Part shown: positions 38,301-51,200 of the stretch, in pieces
How the letters are laid out: every line of letters begins with the position of its first letter
How positions within the stretch are numbered: the first letter of the stretch is position 1
Source of the DNA: Manihot esculenta
Taxonomy: Eukaryota > Streptophyta > Magnoliopsida > Malpighiales > Euphorbiaceae
DNA: 64,000 bases
Direction of reading: 5' to 3'
NCBI RefSeq assembly: GCF_001659605.2
Contig: NC_035171.2
Coordinates: 31,303,325 to 31,367,324 of the forward strand
Made by a program: the position numbers and the translations under genes
The notes under the pieces: generated by a model
Seen by the model: only the letters and a program-made list of their open reading frames with translations
Database searches by the model: none
Told to the model about the DNA's origin: nothing

Positions 38301-41300
38301 CAGCAGAGAGTCTACAATAATAAAAAATCCAGTCACAAAAGAAACACGGTAAACAACTGTTGCTAGTTCATGATTGAATTTACTGTTACATACCTGCATC
38401 TTGCGCTGAACCAGAGATTCTCCTCCACTGTCAAGTTTCCATGCACAATATCATCTTGAGGCACATAACCAATGATTTTCTTGTATGCTTGAATCGGCTC
38501 TGCCTTACCATTTACAAGAACCATACCTGTTACATTGCAGCCAGCTGCTTTTCCAGTCAAAGCAGAAAGAAAAGTTGTTTTTCCAGCCCCAGATGGCCCC
38601 ATGACAGCAGAAACTCGACCAGGTGATAATTTCCCAGTCACACACCTCAGTAGATGTCTTTTTTTATGTTTCAAAGTGAGGGTTAAGTCCTTAAAACTAA
38701 TCTCAATCAAAGGTCTCTTCCTGATTTCAACATCACCACCCATTGAAAGTACCCCTGAGAAGGTCAAGTTCTTACCCTCATGCATAGCCTTTTCTTTTTC
38801 AATCTGTCCATATGCATACCTGAACATTTGGCTCTGAGTGTGCAACTCTTTACCCTTTGGTGCGTGCTTTTTCGTATTTTTATCTGAAGTCTCTATATTG
38901 AAGCCTTGATGGCTCCCAGGATTATCTTCCATTTCTTGTAACATATTTGTAAGGTTACTTTTCTCCTTTTTCTTTCCTGTTTTTGGTGCAGATGAATTAC
39001 CTCCAGGCAAGGATTGTAAGGCAGCATCTGTTCCAGGTTTAGCTTGACCAGTACCTTTTGTAACTTGATCTGTTTGCATTTTAGATTTTGAACGAGTAAA
39101 TGTTCGTGATAATTGAGCTTGTAGATCAATTGCACGTTGCTTGGCAATCTCTTTTGCTGATTTCCATTTTTCGCGTGCTTGCACTGTTTCTCTCACACTT
39201 TGAACTGCTTTTTCTCTAGTTTTTGCTTGTCTTCTCTCTCGAGTTGCAAGAACTTGATCCGAACAGTTGTAAATAATGAGGAGCATAAAACACAATCCAG
39301 CCTACATTGACAACTCAAATGTCAGATCTCATAGTTGTTAAAAATTTGAAACTTAATTAAATAGTGCAAGTGAAATAATCATGGAAGCTCAAGTATTTCA
39401 CTGTTTTATGATTAAAAGAGAAACTGTCACTTACAAAAACCATGATGCCATATGCAGTGATATTTTGATTTGATGATTTTGGATCACAAGTTGCCAACCG
39501 AAAACATCCTGCAAGGTCATCAATAGAAGTTATATGCAGCTAGAACCATCATCATGTTAATCATATCAAACTTCTAATTTGGAAGGTTAGATTCTTCATT
39601 TAAATATTTTCCTGTAAAATTATGTGTGCATGTCAGAGATCTGAGGTTTAACACCTATTATGTCCAAAGTGATCTACCTTTTTCAGTTGTGGAACCAGTC
39701 CTGCAGTAAAATCTGAAACATTGAAGAAAGAAATTGCATCAGTGTTCAACAATAATATGCAGTAAAGGGATGGGGTAAGTTTTAAATAAAAAAAAATTAA
39801 GAACATGCAACAAATGAAGAGCCCTAACTTTCAATTCTATAGATATATATGCTGGAAGTTTTGGGATAGTTATCAATACCCACTACTGCATGGAATTTTC
39901 TCGATTGTGGATGGACAGAAAAATCCTTTTGGACAAAACATCTCTCTAGTACTCAAAATATCAGCCCAAACATCTGCTCCTCCACAAGAATGATTTGGCT
40001 TCCCAGCAGGAAGTTGGTAATTGTATCTGCAAAACATTACTGCTAATGAATTATATGTATGTGAAAACAAAAGAAATTAGAAGAGTTGAGGATGAACTTA
40101 CGGGTCACATATACCAGTGGTTTTATTCAGTTGTGAAAGTGGGCAGTAAGCACCCAGTGGGCATGCTGCAGTGACAATATAAGAAAATGACAAACAAACA
40201 ATAAAGGAAGTTAGTCACAGCTAAATCAAAATGATTGCGAAGGTTAGCAAATTTGAATTAGTAATTATATTCGATTCAATACGATTCCGTTTAAGAAAAG
40301 ATAATTGAGTTGATTTATATATAACTAACAAAAATTATTAAATTTGAAAAATTATTTGGATCAAGTTATTAGACCATCAATTTATTCTTAAATGTTTTGC
40401 AGGAGAAAAGGAAAGCCTATTCCTTGTTCAGTGACCTCAAAGGAAATGATAAGTAATGGTAGCCTAGTTTTTTTCGCTGACATCCATCAAATTATTTGGA
40501 TATTCAGACTCTCATTGGGAGCAATTGCAACAAAAACTAGTTAGACTGAAAGAGAGTGCTTTTGATAGTTAGTCAAGCTAAAACGTCCCATATTGATAAA
40601 TTAGTTGGAAATTGAAGAGTTTATATATAAATAGGTAGCAAAAATTATTAAATAATTTTGATTAATCTGAAAATATAGAAATTTGTAATGATGGGATGCA
40701 ACAATTGAAGACTTACGTATCATGCACGTAAGACCATGTGGACAGAAGAAGCCTTCACAACAAGGTGCACATTCAGTAGTTCTACTAGGGATAGTTTCTG
40801 AATTTTTAAGGTCAACTTTTTGACCAGGACCAACATTACAAGCCCATCCTGGTTCACATCCAGCAAGCCATGAACTCAAATTACAATTCTTGTTAGGCTG
40901 CATATAATGTGTTCTCTTTGATCCTTGTTGAAAGAAACTATTGAAGTAGAACTTCACTTCTGCTGCTGTGCATATTCGCTGAGTAAAGTCTCCTGATCCA
41001 CCAACATACCAGAAAATAATATTAAAGATTCTAGCAAAAGGTGAAGTATACTCAATTAAATTAACGAAGGGAAGAAAAATTTCAAGAAATTAATTAATCT
41101 GTTTGCTACCCAAAGGAAAAATGAAAATTTGTACAATGAAACCAATTTAGCTCAAACCATAGGATCCTCGTTAAGTTCAACGTGTGCAACTGTCCTTCAT
41201 GCATGGGATACAGAAAACATGTTGGTTTTATATAATTCTAAATCAAACGATTCAAATAACTTGAATTAACCATTTTGATTCTAGCGGTTCTGGGACTACA

Positions 41301-41453
41301 AAATTATTTTGGCCAATTAGAGTTGGGTTGTTATGATTGTTATGAGAGCCGTCTTGAATGTGAAGAGCTGGTGTCAGCAAAACATCCATTTTTAGGTAAA
41401 TGAGAGAACATCGGAGAGCAAAATTTTGTTGCATGCCCTTCATTGATCACAAT

Positions 41454-41489
<36 letters not shown>

Positions 41490-41958
41490 AGGAACAGAAA
41501 TTTTCAAACCTTTGGTTTTCCTAGCACAGTTGGTAATGAAAGTACTGTCTTCGGAGAAATTGAAAGCCATATTCCAATCTGCATCCCTGCAAAACCAAGA
41601 CAAATTACTACTTGTAAGCTCCGTCAGTTCCAAATATATTCATACAAAAAAGGAGATAAACAACGATATGAACATATACACACACGTCCATTACACAGAA
41701 ACCAAAGTATTTGCTGATGTCTTTCTTGAAAACGGAGGTGATATTCGAGAAACTATTAACAACCAACTGAGAGAAGATCTGCTTTCTTGCTGGATTGCCA
41801 TTAGGATCCGCTGCTGCACTACTACCATAATTTTGATCATTTTGGCAAGAAATTGGTTGCAAGAATAATAACAGACTCAATGTGAAGAAGATAACAACAA
41901 AGAAATGGGTTACAGAGAGAAAACAACAGCTTTCTGCAATACCCTTTTCTCTGATCAT
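35344..41958 (-). CDS. ABCG half-size transporter with long Cys-rich N-terminus (ABCG24/28 type)
   Basis: At least 14 exons. Supported pieces include 41958-41684, 41586-41510, about 40994-40717, 40165-40101, 40026-39880, 39510-39433, 39300-38396, 38311-38015, 37915-37450, 36388-36237, 36090-35803, 35725-35595 and 35510-35344. They give roughly 1,100 residues. A signal peptide or first hydrophobic helix precedes a Cys-rich extracellular region ([38 protein letters not shown]), a membrane helix and a long charged linker. The ATP-binding cassette has Walker A GPSGAGKT, signature ISGGQRKR and Walker [13 protein letters not shown]. The C-terminal transmembrane part is [20 protein letters not shown] type. 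This architecture is that of the plant ABCG24/ABCG28 clade, where a member acts in pollen-tube tip growth; the substrate is not inferable. A 908-bp transposon sits in one intron and an AT microsatellite in another. Confidence 0.9.
36511..37418. mobile_element. non-autonomous Mutator-like element in an ABCG intron
   Basis: Terminal inverted repeats of about 80 bp (36511-36590 and 37338-37418), both beginning GGGAGATTTA when read inward, share 'TATTTTTAAAAACCTATTAA'. A perfect 9-bp direct duplication, TAATATTTA, flanks the element (36502-36510 and 37419-37427). Nine-base target duplications and long TIRs are the signature of Mutator-like elements. The interior has about eight degenerate copies of a module like 'tctattaaaacgtccttat' and a GAA/GGA purine tract (about 37127-37272). 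There is no transposase. Confidence 0.88.
41457..41487. repeat. (AT)n microsatellite
   Basis: About 15 AT units in the intron between exons 2 and 3 of the ABCG gene. Confidence 0.9.
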
Positions 41959-42627
41959 ATCTTTCTCTGCAAGAAAGTGATGAAAGATTGAAGAAAAGTT
42001 GAAAAACAGCTTGTGGGGTTGAATCTATATTGTACATAAGAAAGAAGAAAAAAGCTTGGTTAGCAAAGAGAACTCTATTGATCAAAGAAGAAGCAGAGAG
42101 ATTGTGGTGAAAGTGAAAGAATAGGATCGGTGTTTTCTCGGAGGAAGAAATGGCGGAGAGAAAGAGATGGCGAGGTAGTAGGGAATGTTTAGAGATGGTG
42201 GGTTCTGTAAGTTTAAGAAATGGGAGGAAAAAACATTAGGTATTTAATTGACTTTTTTTTAAGAATAAATATCTATTTGACTATTAAGATCTTTGTTTTA
42301 AACAATTTCCCATTTGTCTTAATAGTTTTTTTTTTTTCTATTTTTATGGTTTAAATTTGAGTTTTTTTAATATTTTAGTGTAATTGAATATTGAAAATAT
42401 ATAATTAATTCATATAATCAGTTAATATGTCATCATAATCGAAACTAAAAGCTGCTTAACTGAAAAACATTTTAAATATTAAAAAAAATTATAAAAGGAT
42501 TCTATCTCGAAATTTTGTCGACTTTTTTATTATTTGCAGATAGTTTTTAATTAGCTTAAATAACAATTAAAAATAATATAATACAAGAGTTAAGAATTTT
42601 AATTAATATATTTTTAAAATATTTTTT

Positions 42628-42738
42628 TTGGGCTTGGTTTTGCTGGCTTAGGTTGGTTTGGAGTAATTGCTCTCTGTTTTTTTTTTTTTTTTTTACTCTT
42701 AATCAATAAATCATTTTGTTTCTTACCAAAAAAAATAT
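42628..42738 (+). mobile_element. possible LINE 3' tail
   Basis: 'gggcttggttttgctggctt' and a T-run are followed by 'aatcaataaatcattttgtt' and an A-run. This is similar in form to the tail at about 17100-17145. It is a short fragment and a weak call. Confidence 0.3.
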
Positions 42739-43009
42739 TTTGCTTATTAAAATATTGGTAGTCCATAGTTGTTATTATCTTATATTAATTAATTTATGGT
42801 AAGTGTTTGGTAAAATTTTGTATGAATATTGTCACTTTTGATACATTGACATTCTGAATTTCATTTGAGCTTTTCTTATAGGCACAACAGATGTAAATTA
42901 ACCATTGAGTGTAGCAAAATTTACATGGATTTTTCCTTTAAAATATGAAAATGCATGACATTTTTTATATTATTTCCTTTTAAATTATAATCAACTAGAT
43001 TATCATTCC

Positions 43010-43450
43010 TTCGGTTCGTTTTTAAATAAATTAAAAATTAAAATTTTAGTATTTATAAAAATCAAATCGAATTGATTTTAATCAAAAATTAAATCAAATT
43101 AAATCGATATGATTCAATTCGATTGGAATCAATTTAAATTTTTAATAAATTTTTTATTTTTTATACTTTATTTTTAATATTTTAAAATTTAATTAGAATA
43201 TTTTAAATTTAATATGATATAATATCTCTATATTATTAAAAATAATATATTATTATCACTAACACGTTCAGTTTATTTTTTTTAATTTTTTCTGATTAAA
43301 ATCAAATCGAATTGAAATAACTCAAAATTTTAAAATTAAAAATTAAACCAAATCAAAATAAATAAAAAATAAAATTAAACTTTGAAATTAATTCAGTTCA
43401 GTATAATTCGGTCATTTTTTTCTATTTAAATCGAAAACTGTTCACTCCAA
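43010..43450 (-). mobile_element. MITE-like element, family A copy 2
   Basis: The reverse complement of the 6133-6590 element aligns along most of its length (shared 'aattttagtatttataaaaa', 'ttttttattttttatacttt' and an internal 'attaaaaataatatatta'). The ends carry 'ttcggttcg' and 'tcgaaaactgttcac'. It is non-coding. Confidence 0.5.
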
Positions 43451-44285
43451 TAATTATCAAAAAATAATATAACTGTTCGATTAAAATTAATAAATAACTT
43501 TTATAGTTTTTCCTTAATCGATGTGGAAAAGTTCCCACAACACATACACAAAAAAATGTTGGCACCTCTTCCCCTCCATACACAATTAATGCCGCTGCGG
43601 CCGGCGAAGATTGATTTAGCTCCTCCTGGCCAGCAGGAAGCAAGCACCACTGGCACTGCACAATGAAACGACTTGAAAAGTGTTGGATTGCAATGAATAA
43701 TTAATTTCCCTATCAAATTTCTCACCTGGAAAATCTGTTAAAATATTCCTGACAAGAAAAAAAGAAAAACCCTCGAGTTTATTTTGTTCTTATTCCACTC
43801 TGGGTGGAAATCGAGGTGTGTTTGCAAAATTGCAGCAGAAAAAGAACAAAAAATCAAAAGAAAAAAGAAAGACCTTTGAGTTGGCCATATTCAATCCCCA
43901 GATGCAACCAAAATATGGCAGAAAGTCCAGCTAAACTTCTTGAGCAACATCCCAGAAACTGAAACTTTATGAAAAAATTTGCAGAATTCATGTAATGATG
44001 AACAAATAGATAAGAATGAAGTTTAAATTTTAAACCCTCTTCTTCGAAAGAATCAAGAAATGAACTAGAAGCGAATTGTAAAGACTGAACCCATGAATCT
44101 TTAATAATAATAAGGTTGTAAAGTTAGCTCAACACAGAGAATTATTGAAGCTTCTCTTCTACATTCCACAGGCTTCATGAACTCATAGAACCGGAGAAGC
44201 TAATACATAAACTAAAATCGGAAGGAAGAAAGAAAGAAAAATGATGCTATTAATCATATAAAATTATTATTATTGTTTCATTTTC

Positions 44286-44900
44286 TTACACTTGCAGTTG
44301 CACCTCTCCCTCAAGATCATTGCCTGTCATGAATTGGAAAACATCGTTGACGGCAAATTCCTTATCAAAATTAGCAACCAGATCAAACTCAAACGATGGG
44401 GAAGCCTGTTCAGGCCTGGGAAACTCACAGTTCTTGAGAAGAATCCCTTGGGCTTTAGTTACGGCACCACTTGCATCACAAGGGTACATAACCCCAGGAC
44501 CTGAAAAATCCACACGACCCAATGGAAGCTTGCCAGAGGATAAAGGACTTATAAATGATTGGCCAGAAGCAGCAGCAGCAACAGGAGGAGCCGGAGCAAT
44601 ATTGGCCTTAGAAGTGATACCATGGCCTGTAGCTGCAACAATAGAGGGCTCAGCCTTACGTAGAAGCCACTCAATGGTCTCACCATCAGTCTTGTTACCG
44701 AGCTCACGAGTGAGCTGAAAGATCCTGGCAGCACAGGGAGCCGGCAGCCGTATGCGGCGGTCTCGACCATTCACCTTGGAGTGACGGTCTTTTCTGGGCT
44801 TGGCATTATTGATGAGGAGCTTTGGAGTGTTTAGAGAAATGGATTTTGGTCTTCCTCTTTGAGAGGAGCTGGGAAGATTCATGACTGTTGCCCAATCCAT
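44286..44900 (-). CDS. class I TCP transcription factor
   Basis: Single-exon, 204 residues. The TCP domain (about residues 36-96) reads [56 protein letters not shown]. The short basic region places it in class I (PCF type), which bind GGNCCCAC-like sites. The VNGRDRR variant, where most class I members read VDGRGRR, recalls the small TCP6/TCP11 group; I do not assign a symbol. The C-terminus is short and ends in a Glu-rich tail (EGEVQLQV). A TATA box lies about 45 bases upstream. It is a nuclear regulator of growth by family knowledge. Confidence 0.93.
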   Translation of the reverse strand: MDWATVMNLPSSSQRGRPKSISLNTPKLLINNAKPRKDRHSKVNGRDRRIRLPAPCAARIFQLTRELGNKTDGETIEWLLRKAEPSIVAATGHGITSKANIAPAPPVAAAASGQSFISPLSSGKLPLGRVDFSGPGVMYPCDASGAVTKAQGILLKNCEFPRPEQASPSFEFDLVANFDKEFAVNDVFQFMTGNDLEGEVQLQV

Positions 44901-44941
44901 AAACTTTTAAGACAAAGAATTAGAGAAAACTTGTATACATT

Positions 44942-44950
44942 ATTTATACC
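44942..44950 (-). promoter_or_regulatory. TATA box of the TCP gene
   Basis: GGTATAAATAA on the minus strand, about 45 bases before the ATG at 44900. The surroundings are otherwise mixed in composition. Confidence 0.55.
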
Positions 44951-45174
44951 GGAGGATTTGCAATTCTAGGGTTTTTTAAGGTTCATAAAGAAGTTGGGCT
45001 TATTTGAATAGAGAGAGAAAGAAATTGAGCTGACAACGTTTGTTTGTCTAATCTGTGAATGTAATCTTCTAGTAGGTTTTGTACAAATGCTCAATGAAAT
45101 CTTGGGGTGCTCTTCTTTGTAACGGCAAAAATGATGTTAATCTTCTATTGGGCTGTTGCCTTCCATGCATTAAC

Positions 45175-45222
45175 AGCCATTGGATTCAAAGTTGGTGAAT
45201 CTGTGCTGCTAATCCAATGGCT
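45175..45222. repeat. perfect 12-bp inverted repeat containing CCAAT
   Basis: AGCCATTGGATT and AATCCAATGGCT, separated by 24 bases, about 275-320 bases upstream of the TCP start. Each arm contains ATTGG or CCAAT, so paired NF-Y-type sites are possible. Confidence 0.6.
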
Positions 45223-45719
45223 AATACGCAAGGTAAACTGGCTCTAATTACTTAGGAAGGTGTTTAATGTTTTAGTTTCTTACTGAAAATGGATGATGAG
45301 ATATGGTAATGTGTGAGTTGTGTTGACGAGGCTTACAATTTTCACAGTTGAGCACTGTTCAGCAACCGCGTTGCGTTAGTATTTTAACCGAATCAAAATA
45401 TTAATATTTAAAAGTTGAGAGAGTGAATTATTAGAAATTTATTCAATTTTAATTTATTCAACGACTTTTTTAAAATTTATTCAATTTTAATTTAAATATC
45501 ATGGTGTTGTCTCTAATCTACTATCGCATATTTCTAAGTTAATTACATTAAAATAGCCTTTGTATTTGACATAATTTCATCTTTTCCAATTAAGATTTAT
45601 TAGATTTTGTATATTTACACAACAAAAAAAATATATTTATGGTAACCCCATTATATATAATTTTTTTTAATTTTTAATTTAATTTAATTTTTAAATTTCA
45701 ATTTTTTAGATTATATTTT

Positions 45720-46745
45720 TGAGAAAAATAGGTAGTAAGGAAATGAATATACTATTATTAAAGTAATTATTATTAAGCCTTATATTAGAGTTAGAAGTAA
45801 GAAATAAAATAGAAACTAGTCATGAGAATATAGTCCAAAATAAATCTATAAAGGCTCAAGATGAAGCTTGAATCGATTTGATTTGCCTAAAACTTTCAGT
45901 TTCTTTTTATTTTTTCGGCAAAAAGAACTTTTAGTTTCTTTAATTAGTTAAGTCCAGTTTCCTTCATAAATCAGTTGAGTTTAATTTGCTAAAAAAAATT
46001 AAATTTATATCTTTGAGCACATATAATTAACTAATAATAATCCAATCCAAACATAATTTCTCTCTCTTTAAAATAAAAAATTTCACAATAATTGAATTTA
46101 AGTTTTTTTATATTTTTTATTTAAAATATAAAAATAATAATTTTTAATTTAAAAAGTTTTCATTTTAAAAATAATTAATATTTGATTTTTTTTACAAAAT
46201 AAAATATTTATATATTTAAATATGATTTTGACTAATACAAAATTATTATAATTTTGGAAAACAGCTTGCTTTATATTGGAAATAATAAAATAAATAACTG
46301 GCTATATATACAAATGTTATTGGAAAACAGCTTGCTTTATTCACAAATATTTTGGTAATTCCTCATAGGAGATGAATCAAGATAATTTTGAATTATAATT
46401 TTAAATTTTTACTTATCTATAATATTTTGAGATTTACAGCGATAACTTAGATATATTTATTATATTAAAAATTAATTTTAAATTGATTTTTTTAAATAAT
46501 TTAATTCAATTTAATTTTTTGAATTGAGTTTTTGAGAAAAATAGATGAAAATGAATTGGATAGTTTAAGTAATTATTATTAAGCCTCAAATTAAAGTAAA
46601 TAATGAGAAATAGTCTAAAAAGGCTCAGCTGAAGATTGAATCAATTTGATTCGCCAAAACTTTCAGTTTCTTTAGTTAATTTCAGTTTCCTTCGTGTTTT
46701 GTTTCAGATTAATTTGCTAAAAAACTTAAGTTTATTTATTTTTTG
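45720..46745. repeat. diverged direct repeat, two copies about 780 bp apart
   Basis: Copies at about 45720-46020 and 46500-46745 share 'gtaattattattaagcct', 'aaaggctca', 'aaactttcagtttcttt' and 'taatttgctaaaaaa' in the same order. A further pair, 'ttggaaaacagcttgctttat', is seen at 46255 and 46320. This is non-coding. Confidence 0.6.
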
Positions 46746-47272
46746 ATTTTTCAAAATCAATGGATACTTGCTCATAATTAATCGCATAAAAAAAATTCCA
46801 CAAATAAAAAATTAATATTTTTATCATTCTATAATTTTTATTTATCTTTTTTATCTCAAAATTATTATTCAATTTTCTTTTTAAATTATAATAATATATA
46901 AATTGATTATTATAATTTTATTTTATTTTATTTTATTTTAAAAAAAATTTCAAAATATATTTCATATTTAATAAAATTTAATATATTTAATAAAAATGTA
47001 ATTAAAAAAACTATACTTTTTAATATATATGGAAAAGTAAATTAAAAAAATTATGAAAACGGAAGAAATAATAATGAAGCATTTCCATAGAAATTTCAAT
47101 TTGTTACATAATTGATATTAATCCAAACATAATTCTATTTTAAGACTTCTTTTGTTGGGCATGTTTTGCACCTACGAACTCCAAAACAACTAGTTTAAAC
47201 TTAACCTGATAACAAGAGCATATAATTAAACTCTAGAAGTTTCTAAATTCAATACCCTAATCCCTTATCACC

Positions 47273-47313
<41 letters not shown>

Positions 47314-48222
47314 CATTCGTTTAGCTTTGTTTACATAATGTCCATTTTTAGATATGGAAAAAATTATTGAAAGACTGAAAAAATCCCAGTTGTGCATTTA
47401 AAAAGTTGGTCTGAAGCCATGCATGGAAATCAGATTTGGTAATTGGTAATTTATTTGCAGAACAATGCTCTGAACAAACATACTGAATTCCAATCTAGAG
47501 CTATCACCCAGATTTTTTTTTTCTGATCCTTTAAAAATATCCAATCCAATTTAAATGCCAGAAAAATAATTATATAATAATTGAACAATTCTTAAAAATT
47601 TAGCAGGAAGCCTACAGGAGAATTTGAATAAATGCCTTCTTAAATAAGAATAAGAGATTCAACAACAATCCTGTCTATCACTTGCTGACTTCTATATGGC
47701 CTCCTCAAACCAGCCAACAAGAAGTGATCTTGTGATGCAAATTTCAGCAAAGAGAAGGCAAAATGAGGGAAAATGAACAGATTCAGTTCCTCATCCCATG
47801 TTAATGCAATAACCAAATTATGGATGAGAATCAATCAGCCTACAGAGAACAGACTCTCCAAGTTTTTCTTTCCTCAGCAGTGGAGATTCAAAAAACAACG
47901 AAATACAGTTCTGCCAATAAAAATTAAGGAAATGACCACATAGAAACAATAAGAAAGTATTAAATAATATCATACAAACGGTTTTTCTCCAAATAATGAG
48001 GGCTCTTCTCTCTCATATTGTCTTCATCTAGGAAATGGTTTCTCAGCTTGTGCAATAAATTTCATTTTGCTACATGAAATTTTTACAATCAGGGGCAGTA
48101 AAAACTTTACAGAGCACATAACAACCCACTTTTCCAAGCTCTACATAGATGGCAACAGCTTTAGGCTTCAAAAGATTGTAAAAGAGCCCAGAAAAAAACA
48201 AACATGTCACAGAACCATAAAC

Positions 48223-51200
48223 TCAAGTAACCAGAGGTTTGCTATAGTAGGCCTCTCTTGCTTCAAGAACATCTGGGCAGTAACGCTGCATAAGAACTTC
48301 AACCTGGTCAGCAAATGACTTATTCCCATGATCACCAAGGTGTTTGACCATTTGGTTCCATCTCTTTCGGCACACATCACCAGATCTATGCTCCAGCAGA
48401 TTGTCCCAGTCCACATCTTCCATGCAGCAAGCATCCAAGTCATAGAGCGCAATCACAAGTCGATAGTCATCTACATCCAGCCATTGACCTTCAGCTACCA
48501 TAGGTGAAGTTAATTGGTTATACCATTTCATGCAGCACATAGGAGTAGTTCTGCTTCCCAGCTTGTCACTGATTGCTGTCCAACAGATATTATCTCTCAA
48601 CATTCCATGTTTGGATGATCTAACTTCCTCAAAAGCTTTCATTCGCAAATCCATGTTCACCAGATCAAATAATGTCTGGTACTCCTCTTGGGACCATCTC
48701 CCTCTTTTCCTATTGGCAAGTTTTATTCTACGCCATGCATCCTTCACATGAATCCTGTGTTTGCCAAGTGCTTCAGCCAAAGTTTTCCATTCAGCTCCAT
48801 ATTTCTCATGAAACTTATGCACTATTTCGTACTCTTCTGGGGTCCAAGAACGTCTTTCATCCCTTTCAAACAAGATATGGGCTCGATAATAAACACTAAT
48901 ATATGGCCTCCAAGGTAAGGCTTCCCCTATTTCTTTCCAACAATTTTTAATTTCAGGATGCTTTTTACAGTTGAGAACCATCTTTAGGCCTTCTTCACCT
49001 AATCCACGAGCATTAATGTAGTTCAAAACAGCCTCTTTAACCATCTCATCTTCCTCATGTGAGAAACGCTTCCCCTGCACCAATTCCTTTTTCTGAACAG
49101 TCTCACCACTTTGACAATCAGATAAAGGGAAAACCTCCACCTCTTCAGAAAAGCTTACTCTCTTAGATGTCCCTTTTGGTGTAGACCTTTCCGATGGATT
49201 GTTAGCCTTAAAACCTTTGCCAACTCTCTGTTTTCTTTCACTACCTTTTCTTTCTAAACCATTTTCAGCAGACTTGACCTTCTTCTTCTTCTTCTTGACT
49301 TTCTTAACAGCATGGTCTTCTATTTTCCCACCACTTGCCTCACTTTCAATTGCATATTCATTACCTTCATTTTCTCCAATTGGATTGTTTTTGTTACCTA
49401 ATTTCCCATCCATTCCTTCTTGAGATGCAGTTTCCAAACAAAAATTATCCTTTTTCTTTTTCTTACTCTTCTTCCTTGAATGCTCAACCTCTTCCATGAT
49501 ATTTCCATTTGCAATATATTTTTGGTTACTTCCATCAATGATTATCTTAGTATCACTGACATCTTTCTCCACATCTTCAGAAAAGCTTACTCTCTTAGAT
49601 GTCCCTTTTGGTGTAGACCTTTCTGATGGATTGTTAGCCTCAGAACCTTTGCCGATTCTCTGTTTTCTTTCACTACCTTTTCCTTTTAAACCATTTTCAG
49701 CAGACTTCCGTTTCTTCTTCTTCTTGACTTTCTTAATAGCATGGTCTTTTATTTTCCCACCACTTGCCTCACTTTCAATTGAATATTCATTGCCTTCATT
49801 TTCTCCAATTAGATTGTTTTGGTTACCTAATTTCCCATCCATTCCTTCTTGAGATGCAGCTTCCAAATAAACATCATCCTTTTTCTTTTTCTTACTCTTC
49901 TTCCTTGAATGCTCAACCTCTTCCATGACATCTCCATCCAACTTATTTTCATTTGCAACATTTTTTTGGTCACTTTCAGCAATCATTATCTCAGTATCAC
50001 TGACATCCTTCTCTCTCTTCCTTTTCTTTCTCTTTTTTTCATCTTTTCTACCATCTTCTGCATAAAGAGCCTGTGCAGCTACATTTTCATCTTCAGCCAA
50101 ATCAATGTTATCTCCATCTTCCTCCATCAGTTTTGGTGATTTAGACTCCACATCAAGATTATGCTTCTGCTTCTTTTTCTTCCTCTCCTTCATTGGAGAC
50201 TCAACATAGTCCACGATAATTTCATCCAAATGATCCCTTCCAGTTTTATTTTTATCTTTCTTCTTTTTCTTCTTAGGCTTATTTTTCCTACCCACCTCAT
50301 AATTGCTCTCCACATCCATCTTGTCATCCTTTTGCAAGCTCGTCTTCTTGCCTACTCCAGTGTGCACCTCCTTCAAAACCTTTTTACTTTCGATAACTTC
50401 CCCACCAGCATTCTCCATGGGATCAGGTAACTCAATAGCTCGAGCAATTGTTACTCCATCGTTGACTACTTTGGGACTTCCAAACTCATCCAAGACAACA
50501 TTTCTCCCTTCAAGATCCCAAAAAATAAAAAATCAAATCAAATCATTAACCATCAATAACAGCATGCTACAAATTTCAATCAGCCAGTCTCCTTAGATGT
50601 GGAAAATAACAAACAACTCCGCATTTTTGTAAGTTAGTCCTATAAACAAACTTGGTCCTCATCTGACGTTTTACCTCAAATTTTTATCTTAATTTTCATT
50701 TGACTTAAAATTACAGCTAAGTAAACCAAATTTTAACTTCAAGCATATATCGCGTGTTCTAAGCCCTGCCTTTTCTACATCTCTTAGAGCAATTTGAGCT
50801 CTGAGCAGGATAAGTAATCTATGACAGTATCAACAGTGGTGATACCAGGCAAAGAAGTTACCTCTAGGACCAAGAGTAAGCCCCACAGCATCAGCAAGCT
50901 TATCAATGCCAGACTGAAGCGTAGTCCTCGAGTTCTGGTCAAAGGCAATATCTTTGGCATTAGCTCGCACTATAAATCTTCTGACTGATTGCCCATAATT
51001 CTGTCTTCCATTATGCTGGTGATTTACTCTCCTCCTCAATCTCCCCTGCAATTCAAATGACCATACAGTTACAACCACATCAAAACAGAAGTGAAAACCC
51101 AGAAGAACCTTTACATTTCCTCTCGGTTCTCTCCGATTTCCAGCCAGAAACAACAAACATCAAGATTTTCTCCAAATTTCCAGGCAAACAATCAGAAAAC

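Larger units (their letters stand above)
41959..44285. other. intergenic between ABCG promoter and TCP gene
   Basis: 41959-42240 is the presumptive 5' UTR and promoter of the ABCG gene. A LINE-like tail lies at 42628-42738 and a MITE-like element at 43010-43450. 43500-44285 is less AT-rich and may hold TCP 3' UTR. No other gene is convincing. Confidence 0.5.
44951..48222. other. gene-free region between TCP and MYB genes
   Basis: A perfect 12-bp stem-loop lies at 45175-45222. A diverged direct repeat (about 45720-46020 and 46500-46745) and a T-run joined to an A-run (47273-47312) are also seen. 47640-48222 is probably the 3' UTR and downstream region of the MYB gene. No other gene is supported. 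Confidence 0.5.

Noticed and set aside
49199..50596. Plus-strand frames opposite the MYB gene
   Set aside because: They are antisense readings of the Lys-rich repeats and give Phe/Leu/Ser-rich low-complexity protein.
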